This document shows, one piece after another, positions 13,940 to 15,781 of a stretch of 15,781 nt of DNA. The stretch lies in NCBI GenBank assembly GCA_964242895.1, contig CAXTBN010000062.1:1-15781 (forward strand). The letters are read 5' to 3'. Below the pieces are notes generated by a model, which saw only the letters and a list, made by a program, of their open reading frames with translations, had not been told where the DNA came from and searched no databases. Position numbers and translations under genes: made by a program. The DNA is from JASLDZ01 sp964242895. Lineage in GTDB: Bacteria; Pseudomonadota; Alphaproteobacteria; Caulobacterales; Caulobacteraceae. Numbering within the stretch: the first letter of the stretch is position 1; each line of letters begins with the position of its first letter.

Positions 13940-14016
13940 TGGTGGTTGGGGGCGGGATCGAACCGCCGACCTGAGGGTTATGAATCCTCCGCTCTAACCA
14001 TCTGAGCTACCCAACC
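13940..14016 (-). tRNA. tRNA-Met (CAT), elongator type
   Basis: This is a 77-base cloverleaf with encoded CCA. The acceptor stem GGTTGGG/CCCAACC is perfect, with discriminator A. The D arm is GCTC...GAGC, the anticodon loop TTCATAA, and the T arm GGCGG TTCGATC CCGCC. The anticodon stem GAGGA/CCCTC has four pairs and an A-C opposition next to the loop. The fully paired first base pair rules out initiator tRNA, which has a mismatched 1-72 pair in bacteria. tRNA-Ile2, also CAT before lysidine modification, is possible but less likely from the anticodon-arm sequence. It lies between the DUF2188-like and glycosyltransferase genes, on the same strand as both. Confidence 0.9.
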
Positions 14017-14036
14017 GCCGCCGGAGCGGAGGCGGG

Positions 14037-14066
14037 CCTATAGCCGCTCCGCCCCCGGTCGTTCAA
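14037..14066 (-). promoter_or_regulatory. Promoter of the tRNA-Met gene
   Basis: On the minus strand TTGAAC (14066-14061) and TATAGG (14042-14037) are 18 bases apart. The predicted start is near 14030, about 14 bases before the mature tRNA. Both hexamers are among the best in the window and match the lysK promoter in -35 and spacing. Since only 30 bases separate the tRNA from the glycosyltransferase gene, this promoter may also transcribe that gene and asnB. Confidence 0.65.
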
Positions 14067-14073
14067 GCGCTCC

Positions 14074-14274
14074 TCAGCGCTCGCGCGGGGTGCGCGCCGG
14101 GGCGAAGCTCTTGGCCTCGCGAACGGCGCAGGCGTCGCCGTCGCGCGTGAGCTGGCGGGCGTAGCCCTCCGCCTTGCGCAAGGCGTCGGCGCGGCGCGGG
14201 AAGTGTTCGTGCAGGCGGCGCGGGTGGCGCACGGTCCACCCCTCGCCATGCGGCGCGACGACGACGTCGGTCAT
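14074..14274 (-). CDS. Small DUF2188-like protein
   Basis: This encodes 66 residues, starting at ATG 14274-14272, eight bases after the stop of the HDO gene, so it is probably cotranscribed with it. The core reads VVVAPHGEGWTVRHPRR (about 4-20), then HFPRRADALRKAEGYARQL (24-42). This matches the DUF2188 pattern of a beta strand with a GW turn, a conserved HF step and an amphipathic helix. The C-terminus is basic and probably disordered. DUF2188 proteins are small, widespread and of unknown function. Nothing in the sequence suggests a signal peptide. The family call is by pattern and moderately sure. Confidence 0.65.
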   Translation of the reverse strand: MTDVVVAPHGEGWTVRHPRRLHEHFPRRADALRKAEGYARQLTRDGDACAVREAKSFAPARTPRER

Positions 14275-14282
14275 GGCCGGCC

Positions 14283-15209
14283 TCAGCCGCGGGCGGCCAG
14301 GGACCGGGAGGGCGTGAGTGCGGCGCGGTAAGCTTCGAAGCAGCGGCGGCCGCACTCCAGCCGCATCAACGCGCCCTCGGCGATCCATCGGCCGAGCGAC
14401 GGATCCTCGCGGAGCAGGGGCTTGAGCGCCTCCTCGTTCCAGTCGGCGGAGTGCTTGACGTCCAGAACGGCGTGCAGGTCGAAGTACTTGCGCGTCCGCG
14501 GCTCGACGCCGAGGCGCTTCAGCCCCTTGGCGACCAGGGCCACCCGGTCGGGCGCGGTCAGCTCGACGACGCCGAGCGCGCCGACAGAGTGCCACGCGTA
14601 GCGTCGGGTGGTCGCCAGCGCGGTCATGGTGTTGGCCAGCGCCAAAGCTTCCCACGCCGTCGCGTCTATGGAGGGATGCAGGCCCAGGTCGGCGGTGGTC
14701 TGGTCGAGCAGCACGCCGTGCACGCCGCCCAGGTTGCCGCGGCCCATCTCGTCCCAGTAGTTGCGCGCGAGTTCCAGCTTGGCGAGCGCCGGCAGCTTCA
14801 CCTGGGTGTAGGCGACGAGATCGTCGAAGCCGGCCTCGCCCGCAGCCTCCTGCGTCAGGAACCAGGACAGCTCCTCACGCGTGGCTTCCTCGGCCAGGAA
14901 CGGGAACAGCGGATCGTGCTGGCCGGGCCCGTCCTGCTGCAGGGCTTCGAACCAGGCGACGAAGCCGTCGGCGTCGGTCGGAGCCGCCGCCGCACGATCG
15001 GCCACGTCGGCGCGCAGGCTCTCGACCCAGGCTCCTTCTTGCAGGCGCATGGCCTGCTCCTCGGCCAGCTCCTCGCGCCAGTCGGTCGTGGGCGCGGTCG
15101 GCGAGAGGCGGCGGTGGTTCCAGTGCGCGAGCCGCACGTGCAGCCCCTGCGGGTCGGCGAGCGCCCGTTGCAAAGCGTCGCCGGCGTGTCGGAGCGGCGT
15201 GATCGACAT
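14283..15209 (-). CDS. Heme-oxygenase-like diiron oxidase (HDO) family protein
   Basis: This 308-residue all-helical protein resembles the iron-containing redox enzyme / heme-oxygenase-like group (PF14518 type). Candidate diiron ligands fall in the expected helices: E121 in WFLTQEAAGEAG, D153/E154 and H164 in ARNYWDEMGRGNLGGVH, and D244, H246, D250 and H253 in KYFDLHAVLDVKHSADW. The segment WHSVGALGVVELTAP (206-220) is also typical. Members activate oxygen for N-oxygenation, desaturation, C-C cleavage or related steps; examples are the SznF central domain, UndA and BesC. The substrate here is unknown. No signal peptide is seen, so it is probably cytosolic. The ATG at 15209 lacks a clear ribosome binding site. 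A DUF2188-like gene follows after 8 bases and an LLM monooxygenase gene end lies upstream. Confidence 0.78.
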   Translation of the reverse strand: MSITPLRHAGDALQRALADPQGLHVRLAHWNHRRLSPTAPTTDWREELAEEQAMRLQEGAWVESLRADVADRAAAAPTDADGFVAWFEALQQDGPGQHDPLFPFLAEEATREELSWFLTQEAAGEAGFDDLVAYTQVKLPALAKLELARNYWDEMGRGNLGGVHGVLLDQTTADLGLHPSIDATAWEALALANTMTALATTRRYAWHSVGALGVVELTAPDRVALVAKGLKRLGVEPRTRKYFDLHAVLDVKHSADWNEEALKPLLREDPSLGRWIAEGALMRLECGRRCFEAYRAALTPSRSLAARG

Positions 15210-15325
15210 GGGATGAGTAGTCTCTCAGCTGGACGATGATTCTGTAGCGCTTGGCTGCGCCTTAGTTGTCCAACGGAAAGCTGGCGAGGGATGTTCCGGG
15301 ATTTCTCGCCGAACAAGTTCAGCTT

Positions 15326-15355
15326 CGCCCGCGAACTAGACTCTTAGCGCGGGCG
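15326..15355 (-). terminator. 8-bp hairpin after the 97-codon gene
   Basis: CGCCCGCG (15326-15333) and CGCGGGCG (15348-15355) form a perfect 8-bp stem with a 14-base loop, starting 9 bases after the stop of the gene ending at 15365. There is no T-run. It lies in the 155-bp space 15210-15364, which is clearly less GC-rich than its surroundings and probably also holds the HDO promoter. I could not identify convincing hexamers there. Confidence 0.45.
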
Positions 15356-15364
15356 GGAGAGTGC

Positions 15365-15658
15365 CTAGGCGGGGACGTAGAGCAGTTCGCACCCACCCTC
15401 GACCCGGTGGAGGCCCCCGTAGCGGAGTAGGCCGTCCTCGTTCAGGGCGTCGAGCAGCTCGGAGACGTCGGCCGCACCGGCCACCGCGCCTCGCGCCTGA
15501 GTGACCCGCAGCCTCACCTCACCGTTGCGACCCGCCAGTTGCAACAGCGCTCGCCGCCGCCGCGTGACCGCGCTCACTGATCGGGAGTCGTCCCGGGGAA
15601 GGCTTACGCGGGCGTCAGATGTACGGGGACTTGCGAGGGCGGTGGCGAGCGGTGACAT
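15365..15658 (-). CDS. Small protein of unknown function, atypical codon use
   Basis: This encodes 97 residues from ATG 15658-15656, 36 bases after the stop of the upstream gene. I do not recognise a family. The N-terminal 27 residues are Ser/Arg-rich, followed by RRRRALLQLAGRNGEVRLRV and a globular part, DVSELLDALNEDGLLRYGGLH, that could be a winged-helix-like end. Twenty of 97 codons end in A or T, against very few in neighbouring genes; ten of these are in the first 27 codons. The true start may therefore be the GTG at 15577-15575, giving 70 residues. Neither start has a good ribosome binding site. The hairpin after the stop supports a real transcript. It may be recently acquired or decaying. 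Confidence 0.42.
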   Translation of the reverse strand: MSPLATALASPRTSDARVSLPRDDSRSVSAVTRRRRALLQLAGRNGEVRLRVTQARGAVAGAADVSELLDALNEDGLLRYGGLHRVEGGCELLYVPA

Positions 15659-15694
15659 CGACGGTTCAACCGGCAGCGCTCGCCGGCGGTTCCG

Positions 15695-15781
15695 TCAGGC
15701 CGCCTGGGCCGCCGGAGGCCGGATCACCTGGGCGGAGAAGCGCTCCATCTCCTCCATCTGCGGGCTCATCTGAAGCAGCAG
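15695..15781 (-). CDS. 3' end of a gene, possibly LLM flavin-dependent monooxygenase
   Basis: Only the last 28 codons are in the window, entering from the right edge and stopping at TGA 15697-15695. The peptide runs LLLQMSPQMEEMERFSAQVIRPP and then an Ala-rich end. This resembles the C-terminus of luciferase-like (LLM) FMN-dependent monooxygenases, where a helix with a pattern like MEEMERFAxxVxP closes the barrel. The match is short, so the family call is tentative, but codon use is typical of the genome. It is on the same strand as the HDO gene and may begin that transcription unit. Confidence 0.45.
   Translation of the reverse strand: MLLQMSPQMEEMERFSAQVIRPPAAQAA

Noticed and set aside
13940..14016. 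tRNA gene as an integration site for a genomic island
   Set aside because: No integrase and no repeated copy of the tRNA 3' end were seen in the window.
15285..15325. Alphaproteobacterial LexA box (GTTC-N7-GTTC) before the HDO gene
   Set aside because: Several GTTC/GAAC words are present, but none has a second GTTC at the required 7-base spacing.
1..15781. CRISPR arrays, insertion sequences, rRNA genes
   Set aside because: No regularly spaced direct repeats, transposase motifs, terminal inverted repeats flanking a gene, or rRNA-like sequence were found.

Overview
This is a GC-rich chromosomal segment, about 73-75% G+C by eye, with codons that nearly always end in G or C. The gene content points to an alphaproteobacterium, perhaps a Caulobacterales-like lineage. 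The main clues are a class I lysyl-tRNA synthetase, a UbiK/BMFP protein followed by a YbjN protein and ProC, and promoters resembling the Caulobacter housekeeping type. The placement is inferred from gene families; no rRNA or other taxonomic marker is present.

Left part (1-4816). The 5' two thirds of tldD runs off the left edge on the minus strand. Divergent from it are a small membrane protein and a LexA-like S24 repressor, whose leaders contain nearly the same sequence. The repressor converges, with only 3 bases between stop codons, on a minus-strand operon. That operon holds lysK and two tandem secreted paralogues (DUF6491-like), joined by two ATGA overlaps. lysK and ubiK are divergent, and both look leaderless.

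Middle part (4817-11096), all plus strand. ubiK and ybjN are followed by a two-gene cassette of a DUF2946 metal-associated protein and a TonB-dependent receptor, probably for copper. Then comes 561 bp of hairpin-rich DNA without a credible gene, followed by proC and a TetR-type regulator. The regulator's long disordered N-terminus carries a duplicated 27-residue motif that appears to be under protein-level selection.

Right part (11097-15781), all minus strand. Reading in the direction of transcription, it contains the last codons of a probable LLM flavin monooxygenase and a 97-codon unknown gene of atypical composition. These are followed by a heme-oxygenase-like diiron oxidase (HDO) gene with a small DUF2188-like partner, and a tRNA-Met(CAT) with a clear promoter. 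A GT4 glycosyltransferase and an AsnB-type amidotransferase come last. The glycosyltransferase starts only 30 bases after the tRNA, so the tRNA promoter may also drive this pair.

I found no complete mobile element, CRISPR array or integrase. The best leads for new biology are the repeat-bearing TetR N-terminus, the paired leaderless lysK/ubiK promoters, the tRNA-glycosyltransferase-asnB transcription unit, the HDO/DUF2188 pair, and the structured 561-bp spacer.
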